Assembly (NCBI RefSeq): GCF_022836875.1
Contig: NZ_CP090376.1
Coordinates: 620,001 to 684,000 of the forward strand
Reading direction: 5' to 3'
Source: Flavobacterium enshiense
GTDB lineage: Bacteria > Bacteroidota > Bacteroidia > Flavobacteriales > Flavobacteriaceae
Length of the DNA stretch: 64,000 nucleotides
Both the position numbers and the translations under genes were made by a program. Below, piece after piece: positions 34,501 to 45,600 of this stretch (positions are counted from its first letter, which is position 1; every line of letters starts with the position of its first letter). The notes below the pieces were generated by a model that saw only the letters and a list, made by a program, of their open reading frames with translations, ran no database searches and was not told the origin of the DNA.

Positions 34501-37500
34501 GTGCTCCTCCACTTGCAGCTACACTGACTGCAGTACCTGCCACTGGAAGGTATGTTGAAGGCACTAGCCAAACATTTAAATAATCTTGAGCCGCTTGTCC
34601 CACAGAACGCCAATCGAACGAAATTTTAATTTCCTGAGCACAAGTTGCCGGTACAGCAATATCTCTGTAAGCATGAACTGTTGATGTAGTTGTATTCGTA
34701 TACGCATTGGTAGTTCCGTTATCATTACTTACATATAGTGCTCTGGTACCACCGTTATTAGCAGCAATCCCTTCAAACCATTTGTTAGTCTGAGCTCCAT
34801 TCACTGTTGCCCAGCCTGAAGTTCCCTCAAAACCTTCTGTATAAGGTATTGTTGCTGCAACTTGTGAAGTAATAAATGTTTTTGGTCCGGTCCATGTACT
34901 TACATCAGTACTAGGGGTACAAACCGCTCTAACGTAGTATTCATAATTAGTATTTGCACTCAATCCTGTAATTGTAAACGGATTTACTCCTGCCTGAAGT
35001 ATAGTACTAGATCCCGTTGGCTGACCTGTTCCTGCCGGTTGAACCACAACTTCCCATTGTGTCTCAGCAGCTCCTGCAGTCCATTGTACTGTTGCTGTAG
35101 AATCAGTTACGCTTACTACTGTCGGAGCAGTAGGCGCCGGACAAGTAATAACGGTAACATTAACATTGTCTATAGCTGCCGGTGGTTGTGTTCCGCCAAA
35201 AGTGTCGTTTCTCCATTCAAAAACAAGTCTGAATGTCTGACCTGCATAAGCACCAACATTGAAAACTAAATTTCTACGAGACCATGCAGCTCCTTGATTA
35301 ATGTTCCCACTAAGATTGATCCTCTCGTTAGCTACAGGTGTTATTTGTGTACCCGCTGTAGGAACATATGTTGTAGGCACTGCCCATACTCTGAAGTAGT
35401 CAATAGCACCCTCACCTTGTGCTCTCCAATCGAAGGCTACATTAACCTGGTTAGTTCCAGCCGGAATTTGAATGTCTTTATATGCCTGAACTGTAGAACC
35501 CGCCGTTAAAGTATACGCATTAGAAGTCCCGTTATCATTAGTGATGTATAATGATTTTGAACCAGCGTAATAAACTGCAGAGCCCACAACCCATTTGTTT
35601 GTCTGAGTTCCGTTAACTATATTCCATCCAAATGTTCCCTCAAAATCTTCTGTGTAAGGCATTGTTACAGGATATTGCGTCGTAGAAAATGCAAATGGTC
35701 CTGTCCAAGTACTTACATCTGTACCAGGAGTACAAACCGCTCTAACAAAATATTCATAATTGGTAGCCGGAAGTAAATCCGTTGAAACAGTAAACGGATT
35801 TGTTCCTGCAGGAATAATAGTACTTGATGCTGTTGGCTGACCGGCACCTACCGGTTGAACAACAATTTCCCATTGTGTCTCAGCAGCACCTGCAGCCCAT
35901 TGGAACGTTGCAGATGTTTGTGTTACAGCTGTTACTGTCTGAGCAGTAGGAGCCGGACATGTAATAACTGTCACATCAATATTATCAATAGCTGCCGGTG
36001 GATTTGCACCTCCCGTACCATCGTTTCTCCATTCAAAAACAAGCCTAACTGTTTGTCCTGCAAACGTTCCAGTATTTACAACTATATTTCTTCTTGCGAA
36101 TGCTGTTGCTGAACCTAAGTTCATATTTCCGCTAAGATTAATTCCTCCAGAGGCAGCTGTTATTTGTGTTCCTGCGGTCGGCACAAATGTTGCCGGTACA
36201 AGCCACACTCTGAAATAATCATATTGCGTCGCTCCTATTGACTCGCCCACAGCACGCCAATCAAAGGCTACATTTACCTGGCTCGCAGTGGCAGGAATTT
36301 GAATATCCCTATATGCTTGGACTATCGAAAGAGCCGTTGGAGTTCCGTTAAAACGATAAAAGTTTGTCACTCCATTATCATTGGAGATATACATCGAACG
36401 TGTACCACCATTATTAGCCGCTGTACCAGCACGCCATTGGTTAACCTGCGTTCCGTTAACTAAATCCCATTCAAAGGTACCTTCAAAAGTATCTGAGTAC
36501 GGTAATGTTCCAGGAAGCTGAGGCGTTCTGAAAGTAACCGGCCCAATCCAAACACTTGGTCCGCTAGCACCGCAATTTGCCAATACATATACATCGTAAT
36601 TAGTAGAACCATTTAATAATGTATAATTATAAGGTGGAGTTGTGGTTACATTTACCCCTAGCGTTGGAAGTGTTGGTGCCGGTGAGCCTGCAGGCTGAAC
36701 CAAAACCTGCCATGATGATTCTGTACCACCCGGAGTCCACGAAATTGTCGCAGAGGTAGGCCCGATATTTGAAACTGCTAAAGCCATTGGCTCCGGACAT
36801 GCAGGGATATCTTCAACGATTACGTTATCGATGTAGATTCTAGAACCGTTTGTACCTGGTGCCACATACCAACCGATGTTAACGTTTCCGGTTACACCAG
36901 TCATGTTCACCGTTTTATCGATATAAGTTGTATTGTTATATGTTGCCGGTGCTACAAGCACATTTGTCAAATCCGCAGGCGATGTTCCGTTTGTAGAATA
37001 TCTAACCTCAAAAGTACATACAGAAGCAGCTGATTCAACACGGTATCTGTATTTCAAACGCTGATTACCATTCAATGTAATTTGCGGTGAAATCAACCAG
37101 TCATTGTTAGATACTGAACCTGAAAGGATACTTGCCACTTCATTTCCTTCAGCCGGGTTAGCTGTATAATTCATGTTCCATGAATTCGTATCCCCGTCTA
37201 CATTCAACACAGTCCAACACGCTTGTGTTGTAGAAGCACTGTTAAATCCTTCCGTAAAAGGAACAGAATATGCAGCACACAAGGTTCTGAAAACGAAAGG
37301 CCCTGCCCATACGCTGTATGTTCCGCCTCCACAATCTACTCTTACGTAGAATTCGTAGCTCGTATTTGGTATTAGAGGTGTTACAGAGCCAACCGTAGCC
37401 GAAGTTGTTGATGAAGGAGTTCCTGCCCCGGTAGGCAATCCGCCTCCTTGAGCTTGGAATACATATTCCCAAGCCGTAGCCCCACTCGGGTTACCCCAAG

Positions 37501-38830
37501 TTAGCGTTGCTCCTGTTTGAGAAATTCCCGATGCACCTAAATTATTAGGCGGCGGACATCCAACTTGCTGAATGTTTAAAGTATAAGGAATCGTTTGTGG
37601 CGTTCCTGATGTCGAAATTACTATATAATAAGTAGTTCCTGCTGTAACAGCAAAAAATGGAATATTTCTAGGCGTCCCAACTGCATTGGCAACTCCTGCC
37701 AAACATATTGAACCTACATTGGCACAGCTTCCATAAACAAAAAGACCTGAAGCATTTCCTGTAGGTGTCATAGTGATATCCACCACCCCTGTGAAAGAAG
37801 GTGTGAATGCATAGAATACATCATTACCGTTTAGATAGTTCGCTGTAATACCACAAGAAGCTCCCGGGCTACCATCAACAACATCACCATACAAATTGGT
37901 ATGACTTGTGTGCGTGAACGGAAGTGCTGTAGTTATCGCGATAGGCGCTGCACAAGTTTGACCGTATGGAATTGTCTTGAAAGCAAACGGGCCAACCCAG
38001 TTACTGGTAGCCCCTGTACTACAAACAGATCTCACATAGTACTTATAATTCGTTGCCGGAGTAAGTCCGGTCCAAACAACCGGGTTGGTAACTCCAACAC
38101 CCTGTATTGGAGTTGGTATCCCAGTTGGAGTATCGGTACTAAGCATCATTTCAATATCCCACGACGTAGCCGGGCCTGGACTTGTCCAGCCTAATTGTGC
38201 TGTAGTTGGGGTAATTTGTGTAGCTGTTAATGTTGAAGGATCTGTACATTGCTGAAGAACATTTACATCATCAAGTATCCAGCGGTCTCCATAGGCTGGA
38301 TTTGGTGGGCCAGCTGCTGTTTGAGTATGCAATTTTACAAAGGCAATGTAAACGCTTTGTCCTGCATAAGCAGTTAATGACTGCACAGCTTCACCATATA
38401 CATTGTATGTGCCTCCCGCCAGTGCTTCTAAATCTAGCTCAGTCCATTGCTTGAATGTGGTAAAACTTGATCGATCGGTTTGCGATGTTGTTGAAATTCG
38501 CAATTGGTAAAGCGTACCAGAATCGCCTTGCGCTGTTGTCTTCGTCCAAAAACGAAGCTGCGCATTAGTTGGCACAGTAAACTGAGGCGTGACTAACCAA
38601 TCCTCAGAGGTGTTATTCACACCTAAATCTTCCCTATCAACCATAGCGTGCTGTGCACCACTATGCGGAAGGCCGAAAACGTTTGTTCCCACCCAGCTTT
38701 TGGTGAGACCAACTCCGTTATCCGTAACGTGCCATGCCGCGGGAATTCCCGTATCAAAACTTTCCGGGAACTGTGCATATCCCAAGAAAGAAAGTAACGA
38801 CATGAAAATTACAAGAGTAATTTTTTTCAT
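31580..38830 (-). CDS. Giant multidomain T9SS type B surface protein (2,416 aa)
   Basis: After a signal peptide (MKKITLVIFMSLLSFLGYAQ) the protein is a mosaic. A cleaved-adhesin/MAM-like domain (about 22-195) and Fn3 domains come first. Three tandem 275-290-residue modules follow, each a cleaved-adhesin jellyroll plus Fn3 (encoded about 36530-34050). A CNA-like domain with NSGDIWFKFTATN and a DUF642-like jellyroll (about 33620-32840) come next, then five 66-residue repeats with two conserved cysteines (32835-31848). It ends in a type B T9SS sorting domain (about 85 residues, SPNNDGSNDELDLTDYGV ... FNRYGVTVYS). It is predicted to be exported by T9SS and to act in adhesion or gliding. The ligand is unknown. 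Confidence 0.9.
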   Translation of the reverse strand: MKKITLVIFMSLLSFLGYAQFPESFDTGIPAAWHVTDNGVGLTKSWVGTNVFGLPHSGAQHAMVDREDLGVNNTSEDWLVTPQFTVPTNAQLRFWTKTTAQGDSGTLYQLRISTTSQTDRSSFTTFKQWTELDLEALAGGTYNVYGEAVQSLTAYAGQSVYIAFVKLHTQTAAGPPNPAYGDRWILDDVNVLQQCTDPSTLTATQITPTTAQLGWTSPGPATSWDIEMMLSTDTPTGIPTPIQGVGVTNPVVWTGLTPATNYKYYVRSVCSTGATSNWVGPFAFKTIPYGQTCAAPIAITTALPFTHTSHTNLYGDVVDGSPGASCGITANYLNGNDVFYAFTPSFTGVVDITMTPTGNASGLFVYGSCANVGSICLAGVANAVGTPRNIPFFAVTAGTTYYIVISTSGTPQTIPYTLNIQQVGCPPPNNLGASGISQTGATLTWGNPSGATAWEYVFQAQGGGLPTGAGTPSSTTSATVGSVTPLIPNTSYEFYVRVDCGGGTYSVWAGPFVFRTLCAAYSVPFTEGFNSASTTQACWTVLNVDGDTNSWNMNYTANPAEGNEVASILSGSVSNNDWLISPQITLNGNQRLKYRYRVESAASVCTFEVRYSTNGTSPADLTNVLVAPATYNNTTYIDKTVNMTGVTGNVNIGWYVAPGTNGSRIYIDNVIVEDIPACPEPMALAVSNIGPTSATISWTPGGTESSWQVLVQPAGSPAPTLPTLGVNVTTTPPYNYTLLNGSTNYDVYVLANCGASGPSVWIGPVTFRTPQLPGTLPYSDTFEGTFEWDLVNGTQVNQWRAGTAANNGGTRSMYISNDNGVTNFYRFNGTPTALSIVQAYRDIQIPATASQVNVAFDWRAVGESIGATQYDYFRVWLVPATFVPTAGTQITAASGGINLSGNMNLGSATAFARRNIVVNTGTFAGQTVRLVFEWRNDGTGGANPPAAIDNIDVTVITCPAPTAQTVTAVTQTSATFQWAAGAAETQWEIVVQPVGAGQPTASSTIIPAGTNPFTVSTDLLPATNYEYFVRAVCTPGTDVSTWTGPFAFSTTQYPVTMPYTEDFEGTFGWNIVNGTQTNKWVVGSAVYYAGSKSLYITNDNGTSNAYTLTAGSTVQAYKDIQIPAGTNQVNVAFDWRAQGEGAIDYFRVWAVPTTYVPTAGTQITPVANERINLSGNINQGAAWSRRNLVFNVGAYAGQTFRLVFEWRNDTFGGTQPPAAIDNVNVTVITCPAPTAPTVVSVTDSTATVQWTAGAAETQWEVVVQPAGTGQPTGSSTILQAGVNPFTITGLSANTNYEYYVRAVCTPSTDVSTWTGPKTFITSQVAATIPYTEGFEGTSGWATVNGAQTNKWFEGIAANNGGTRALYVSNDNGTTNAYTNTTTSTVHAYRDIAVPATCAQEIKISFDWRSVGQAAQDYLNVWLVPSTYLPVAGTAVSVAASGGAQLANQLSLGASFVTNTYTFNATAYAGRNMRVIFEWRNNASAGTNPPAAVDNFKVELPTCPKPFNLSVVGTPGQTTTNVTWSVGCTETAWEVIALPAGSPAPTAATAGTSVTTPPPYTITGLQPATNYDFYVRAVCIAGTDVSGWSAPKAFMTFIENDECDGAMTVPVNANDQCTQVKAAMFNGATVSTVGGTTCGANNSGDIWFKFTATNASHTVDFRDFNANMTLPIMMTVYSGDCGSLTQIACNYNNSSTVTGLQIGNTYFVRASINTVTTVTNVNFKVCVKTPVAPASGTSLSCKINTVNPSFEEGVLFTTGSSPRWADLYDHMFLGWRTTAADNHMELWSSASGVLAHDGDKFIELNATLVSGVYQDFPTPVTTVFSYQYAHRARRANMPPDVVKVMAGPPGGPYVEIDRRTSDTSKWTYNQIPRTYTVPAGQTVTRFIFEAVRPNPEPAGYDITQGNFLDNITFTADNSIVSASPLSLDCLSTNVTNVVAAGAGTWSADPSNPAATTIANPDDNATTISGFTVSGTYRYNWTTLYCTSSVDIVYTDNGNRLPEFTQPAPVCASTTATDLLPTTSNNGIVGVWSPAFDNTATAMYTFTPNAGQCAVPTTMTITVDPNTTPTFAQPAAICAGEVLAALPTQSENGINGTWSPDLDNTTTTEYTFTPDPNGPCAVPTKMTITVTPNTTPTFAPVAPICRGEALAALPTTSDDGVTGTWDPALDNTQTTEYTFTPDAGQCAVVTKLTITVNQLATATFAAMDPICMGDTSAVLPATSVEGFTGVWTPAALDYTNTTTYLFTPDAGQCAAEGTLTVDVIEKVAPTFADVTAICPGEALTALPKTSLNGITGTWSPPLNNMATTIYTFTPDAGQCATSKTLQIEVKSDCDIPRGISPNNDGSNDELDLTDYGVNKLSIFNRYGVTVYSHGAGYTKQWHGQSDAGQELPDGTYYYVINLGTDVTKTGWIYINREQ
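31848..32835 (-). repeat. Five tandem ~198-bp coding repeats (66-aa units) in giant protein 1
   Basis: Each unit begins TPTFAxxxxIC, contains LPTTSxxGITGTWSP and YTFTPDAGQCA, and ends TITV. Two cysteines per unit (IC and GQC) could form a disulfide. The units have diverged from each other, unlike the more uniform set in giant protein 2. Confidence 0.85.
34050..36530 (-). repeat. Three tandem ~830-bp coding modules in giant protein 1
   Basis: Each module encodes a jellyroll starting PYTEGFEGT and containing NKW, YISNDNGT, FDWRA, LVFEWRN and NPPAAIDN, then an Fn3 domain (QTVTAVTQTSATFQW-like to YEYFVRAVCTPGTDVSTWTGP). The three copies are strongly similar but not identical. Confidence 0.85.
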
Positions 38831-38863
38831 AATTAATATTTGGTTTTGAAATAGTTGAATTCC

Positions 38864-38871
38864 CAAATTTA
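38864..38871 (-). promoter_or_regulatory. Putative -7 promoter motif of giant protein 1
   Basis: The minus strand reads TAAATTTG, an exact -7 match, within the sequence AATATAAATTTGG. The same 13 bases lie at the same distance upstream of giant protein 2. Confidence 0.5.
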
Positions 38872-39340
38872 TATTAATTTTTATGGGATAATATCCCGAT
38901 AAAACCCGTTTCACAAAAATTAAAATATTGTTTATTTTTTTTTATTATCAGTATTTTTACATTAAAAAATAACAAAAATCATCAGTTTTTATGTGTAAAA
39001 TGTTAAAATAACACAATTTCATAACTGCGGCTAAACCAAAGATTTCCCACCTCCCAATACAGAAAGCGTTTTTTTAATTTTTGAAGCGAAAGGCTTGGTT
39101 TTTTTTACATCCTGATAGCTATCGGGACATGTTCCTGCTGTCCGCTATCTCGTCCCAAAAGACGATCCGCTCATCCCAATGGTTATCGGGACAGGGCTGG
39201 AGAGGAAGTCATTTTTTTATTTGGAAAAGAGATCGAGAACCTAAGTAAGCATTTACTCCGTCAGTTTAGCTTACGATTCGGGCGCAATCGGTGCATTTGA
39301 AATACCGGCAGCTTTATTCTAGTTCTCTATATTATGCTGT
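38872..39340. other. Intergenic region with interspersed palindromic repeat
   Basis: This gap between the two giant genes holds no gene I can support. At 39105-39200 it contains CCTGATAGCTATCGGG (a near-perfect 16-bp palindrome) followed by a second ATCGGGACA block and TGTTCCTGCTGTCCGC. This combination looks like an interspersed repeat of the kind commonly seen between Flavobacterium genes. Confidence 0.55.
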
Positions 39341-39364
39341 GACAATTTTTTTAATTTATTTTTT

Positions 39365-39480
39365 TTGTCACGAAAACTGTTGCAATTTTTTTAAAATGAA
39401 AATTTTGTCACAAAAATTTTGCCACAAAAACTGTTGCATTTTTTTCAAAAATTTTTTTTGTCACAAAGAAAAACTGTCGT
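39365..39480. repeat. Degenerate AT-rich direct repeats
   Basis: The unit TTGTCACRAAAACTGTTGCA followed by a T run is found at 39365, again with one change at 39419, and partly at 39458. The chance ORF across it is Phe/Lys/Cys-rich low complexity and not protein-like. Confidence 0.7.
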
Positions 39481-39625
39481 TCGCTAATTGGGTACTGAAG
39501 TTTAATCTGGTTATTTCGAGTGATTCAATATTGGTGCAAAAGATATCGTTACACACGATAACCATTGGAACAGTTCTATTTCAGTATACCATTTCCCTTT
39601 TGCAACCATTCTTCAAAGCAATAAA

Positions 39626-39660
39626 AAAACCATCTCGTTACGAATAAAGAGATGGTTTTT
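39626..39660 (-). terminator. Terminator of giant protein 2
   Basis: An 11-bp stem (AAAACCATCTC / GAGATGGTTTT) with a 12-base loop lies 21 bases past the stop on the minus strand, followed by T. Confidence 0.88.
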
Positions 39661-39681
39661 AGTATTAAGATCATCAGATGA

Positions 39682-42600
39682 TTATCGTTTCATCGAGAAG
39701 TGTGCTTTGAATAATTTCTCAGCGCCGTTCTCTTTGTATTTAACAGTGAACCAGTAATCTGTCGATGGTAAATTTTGTCCGTTGAACAATCCGTCCCATC
39801 CGTTTCCGCCGGGAACAATCTGTTTGATCAGTTTGCCGTAGCGGTCGAAAATATGGATTTCTGCATTCGGCTGATCATCACTCAACGACCAGATGTTCCA
39901 GGTATCGTTGTAACCGTCACCGTTCGGTGTAAAGAAACGCGGATAACCAATGGTCACGATATGCTCAAGAGTAATATCTGTACATCCCGCTTCATCATGA
40001 ATCGTTACGGTATGTTCTCCCGGTAATACATTCACAAAGACATTGCTGGTCTGGAAGGCTCCGCCATCCAAACTGTACAAATATGATCCGTTTCCGGCTA
40101 CAGTTACTGTAATTGCCTGAGTGTCCTCAAAGTAATTTGTAACTACAGCTGTTGCAGTAGTCGCCGGATTAGAAGCTTTAACTTCAATCATGAACACATC
40201 AGTACAACCTGTAACCGCATTCATGATAGAAACAGTATACATACCTGCTTTAGTAGCCGTATAAGAGCTGGTCATAGCAATCACATTGTTCATGTTGTTT
40301 TCAAAATACCATTGGAAGTCATAATCCGCTTCACTTAAACCGGTATTCATAGGATATCCGTACATCAATGCTCCGGTAGTTGCATCAACACAAATCAATC
40401 CGTCAGGAATGTTGATTTTCGGTGTCGGATTCACCCTAACAGTTACGGTTTTAGGATCGCCGGCACAACCATTATTTATAGGTGTAATGGTATAAATTAC
40501 CGTTCCTTGTGCATTTCCTGTAGTGGTTAAAATCTGACCGATTGGAATTCCCGCTCCCGGAGTGGTTTCAGAACCGCTGCCGTCAGATGCTCCGGTTACT
40601 CCGTTTTGAACAACTGTCCAGGAAATGGATGTTCCCACAATATTCGGATTAACAGTAATACCCGATGAATCGCCGCTACAAATAGCCGGCGGGTTCGCAT
40701 CACTAAATATCTCCGGTGTCGGATTAACCGTTACCGTTGCTGTAACCGTATTACCAGTACATCCATTAACAGTTGATGTGATAGTATATGTAACCGTTCC
40801 TGCGATTGAACCAGCGGTAGTCAGCGTTTGACTGATAATATTTCCAGTGCCGGATAAAGCCCCAAATACGCCGTTCGGTAAAGCAGTCCAGGTATACACG
40901 GTATTAGGAACATTGCTGTTCAACACAATATTGGTTTTTCCGCCCGAACATAAGATTGTCGACGAAGGACTCGCTGTAATTGTCGGTTTCGGGTAAACGG
41001 TAACAGTTACCGTTTTTGGTGCTCCCTGACAACCGTTGATATATGGAATAATTGTATAAACAGCCTGACCAACAGTAGTACCAGAAGCTGTAAGAAGCTG
41101 ATTGATTGATGATCCAGTTCCGCTTGTCGCTCCCGTTACGCTGCCTGTCTGAGTAACATTCCAGCTGAAAGTCGCGCTTGGAATTGTACTTGACATAGTG
41201 ATATTAGTAGAACCTCCTGTACAAATAGATGGTGCTGCATTAATAACATTTACAACAGGCACAGGGTTTACTGTCACGGTCACCGTAATTGGTGTTCCTA
41301 TACAGCTTCCTACAGCCGGTGTAATAGTATAGGTCACGGTTCCTGAAGCAGTTCCTGAAGTAAGAACCTGAGAAATAATGTTTCCGCTTCCGTTAGATGC
41401 TCCTGTTACACCTCCTGTTTGAGTATATGTCCATGTGAAAGTGGTATTCGGAACAGGACCTTGTAAGCGAATTCCTGTAGACTGTCCGGAACACAATGTT
41501 TGTGGTCCTGGATCCGTTACTGTAGGTGTCTGCACCACAGTTACGGTCACCGACCCTGTTAACTGCTGAACACAGTTTGGAGCGGTTGCTGCAGTCACGT
41601 TCACCAACGTATAGGTAGCATTTGCTGTTAAATTACCTGTACTAACAGTTGCCGTTCCCCCTGCCCCAAGAACTACCGTTTGGATGGCACCTGAGTTAAC
41701 GGTGTAACCCACAGTTGCTCCAGCCGTACCTTCAAATTTAATGTCAGCCGAAGAATTGAAACAAACCGATGTTGCACCTGAAATCGAAGCGGTAGGCTGA
41801 GGCGCGATATTTACAACAACAAATTGTTGCGATAATGACGCTGTACACCCTCCTGCTGTAACGTTAGTCAACTGATAGGTTGTCTGAGCCGATAAAATTC
41901 CAGTACTGATATTCACAGGACCTCCCGATGCCGGTATAGTAACCGAAGCCGGAGTTCCGTTTATTGTATAATTAACTGTTGCGTTAGGAGTCCCTGATAT
42001 AGCAATACCAGTGGATGTTCCTGTACAGATTGTAGATGCTCCCGAAATAGCAATCGAAGCGGACGGAAGTGGATTTACTGTTACCGTACCGGAATCGCTG
42101 GCGCTCACACAGCCAGTCACTGAATTTGTAATAACTACGCTGTAAGTACCTGCAGTTGAAGTTGGGAAACTCGCAACATTACCCGGATCAGGGAATCCTG
42201 CAGGAACAGTCCATGCATAATTATATGTTCCGGCTGTACCTGGTACAGCTGTCACAGTGGTATTTATTCCAGAACAAGTAACCGGATCATTAACCGTTAC
42301 TGTAGGCAATGGATTAATCGTAATAGTAAATGTTCTTGCAGGACCGGTACAACCGAATTTCGTCAAAACAACTGTAATTGTTGCTGTTTGAGGCGTTGTT
42401 ACCGTAGCTGCCGTAAATGACGGAATAAAATTGGATGTTCCGCTGGCTGCCAAACCAATTGCCGGATTACTGTTTGTCCAGCTAATTGTATCAAACGCGT
42501 CGCTGGTTGCAAAATTAACCTGATTAACGGATTGTCCTGAACATGCAGACACATTCGGAACCGCGTTAATCATCGGCGATGGACATCCGCAAGTGACAGT

Positions 42601-45600
42601 CTGCGGTGCCACACATGCGCTTCCTACCCCAGATACAGTAAATGTTATTGGCTGTCCGTTTGTCACTATATAAATAGAACTTGGAGCATTCTGACTTCCT
42701 GTTACCACTGGCCCTCCTGCAATAGAATAACTGTAATTAAAACTAGTTATACCCGGAAGATTCGACCAGTCCATATATATGGCATTAGGATGATCAGGAT
42801 CGTTATTATAACCGCCGCAGTGTAAATTCAAATTACCGCCGCTTGAATTTGCCGTTACATTTCCAGAATCACCAGCACTACAGTTTGTCGCCGTATTGGT
42901 AACAACTACACTATAACTGCCCAAAGTAGTGGTTGTAAAACTAGGTACATTTCCCGGATCAGGGAATCCTGCAGGAACTGTCCATGCATAGCTGTATGTT
43001 CCTCCTGCCGGCAATACTGTCGCCTGAATTGTAGCTGTATCTCCTGTACATATTCCCGCATCATTTACCGTAACGGTTGGTAACTGGTTTACTGTAATGG
43101 TCATCGGAACAGAACTTGCACACTGACCCCCATCAGGTGTAAATGTATAGTTCGTCGTAGCCGTGTTATTCAATGCCGGAGTCCAAACACCTGTGATTCC
43201 ATTGTTGGAAGTTGTAGGCAATGCTGACAATGTACTTCCAGAACAAATTGGTGCAGGCTGCGTAAAGGTAGGTGTAACTATAGGGTCCACCGTGATGGTC
43301 ATCGGAACAGCAATTGCACACTGACCTGCATCAGGTGTAAATGTATAGTTCGTCGTAGCCGTGTTATTCAACGCCGGAGCCCAAGTACCTGTTATACCAT
43401 TGTTAGAAGTTGTTGGCAATGCTGCTAATGTACTTCCTGAACAAATTGGCGCAGGCTGCGTAAATGAAGGTGTAACTTTAGGGTCCACTGTAATGGTCAT
43501 CGGAACAGCGCTTGCACACTGACCAGCCGTAGGTGTAAATGTATAAACAGTTGTAGCTGTATTATTCAACGCCGGAGCCCAAGTACCTGTTATTCCATTG
43601 TTGGAAGTTGTTGGCAATGCCGATAATGTACCACCTGAACAAATTGGTGCAGGCTGCGTAAATGAAGGTGTCACACCCGGATTTACCGTAATGGTCATCT
43701 GAGCTGCACTTGCACACTGCCCTGTAGTAGGCGTAAATATATAATTGGTTGTAGCCATATTATTTAAGGCCGGCGACCAGGTTCCTGCTATACCTTCAAT
43801 GGAAGTTGTAGGTAAAGCCGCTAATGTATCGCCAGGACAGATTGCTGCCACTTGTGTGAATGTAGGTGTCGCACCAGGATTTACCGTAATGGTCATCGGT
43901 ACAGCACTTGCACATTGTCCAGCGTTTGGTGTAAACGTATAGGTAGTGGTTGCCATATTATTAATTGCCGGCGACCAAGTTCCTGTTACCCCATTGATAG
44001 AAGTTGTCGGTAAAGCAGGTATAGCCGCTGAAGAACAAACCGGCGCTACCTGAGTAAAACTAGGCACCACATTGCCATTATTTATATAGGTGATTACAAC
44101 CTCACTTACACAATATAAGGTAGTCCATTTGAATTTATAAGTCCCCGGCACAGTAAAACCGGTGATAGCAGTAGTATTTGCCGTAGTATTAGCAATAACT
44201 GCAGCTGCCGGATTGGTACTGTCAGCAGACCAGATTCCCATCCCTGCAGCAGTCACTGTCGTTGTATTAGTATTACAGTCTAAAGTATAAGGACTTGCAG
44301 AAATAATACTGTTGTCTGCCGTAAAGGTAATCGCATCCAAGAAATTTCCAACAGTCTTATTATGATTAGAAGAGTCTAGTGCCTTGAAAATAAAACGGGT
44401 AACCGGCTGACCATTAGGAACCACATAAGTGCCTGTATAATAAGCCCAAGCTGCCGCTCCAGTAGGTTTAGTAGTAATTGAAGTATATGGTCCGCCCGGA
44501 GGTCCTGCCAAAAGCTCAACAATGTCAACACCCCATCTTCCTTTATGGGCAAATCCATAGCTAAATACAGTTGTCGTAGGTGTTGCATAATCCTGATACA
44601 CCTCAGAATCTGTAGTACCATTTAATTCTATAAACTGTCTTCCGGAATAAGCCGGATGATTTTCATAGTTAGGTGCAGGCCAAACTTCTATAACATGATC
44701 CGGAGCGGTTGTTCTCCATCCCAACATCGTATGGTCAATTGGAAAACTTGGACCAGTACCGCCAATCACCGGTAATTCGAAATCATAGTTAACCGTATTG
44801 ATCATACAGTTCAACGTACTTCCATTTGAAGGAGGCGGTGGCGTCTTAACACATACATCAAACTTTACATTCAGGTTCGTAGTAGTGGTATTTATAGATG
44901 CTCTCACCAAATAAACGGTGTTTACCTGCAGTCCTGTTGCCGTTATTGAGTTGTTCAAACTGCATGCAATCTGAGTTAAGCTCCCGCACGTTCCTGAATA
45001 GAGTGTTAGTGCGATTGGTTGCGCAACCCCTTGTTGGACTGGCGCTGGCGGAAATGTGAAGTTCAGTAAATCAATAGTGTGTGACGGATTGATCGCTCTA
45101 AATTGAAACCAGACATCACCCGAGTTATTGGTTCCACAAGTACCTCCTTGCGGAGAAACTGTTGATCCTATCATTGACATATTTCGTACTACAGTACATG
45201 AATTTGTATTACTAGCCGGAATATCTAACGGCATCGAACATTGGTCATATCCAGTCAAGGTCGTTGCTGTTACCGGACCTAACCAAGTACTCACATCGGT
45301 GGTAGAACATACTGCTCTCACGTAAAAATCATATGTTGTGGTTGCCAGTAAACCATTCATCACATACGGAGGCGGGGTATTCACCACCGTGCCCGTTGAA
45401 GTGGCATTCGGCGCAGTCGACCCCGTTGGTAATGCAATAACTTCCCATTTCGTTTCATTGTAACCCGGCGTCCAGTTTAATGTTGCGCTTGTATACCCCA
45501 TGCTACTTGCAGTTAAGTTCGTTGGGTTCGGACATGTCGGAATATCTTCAACAATTACATCGTCGATATACAATCTGTTACCGTCCAGACCTCCAGCCGG

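Noticed and set aside
39291..39647. A 118-codon plus-strand open frame between the giant genes
   Set aside because: It is low-complexity Phe/Lys/Cys/His-rich translation of an AT-rich repeat and has no protein-like features.
31848..44073. Regular direct repeats that could be mistaken for a CRISPR array
   Set aside because: The repeats are 197-830 bp long, in frame within two open genes and encode protein domains; there are no short repeats with unique spacers.
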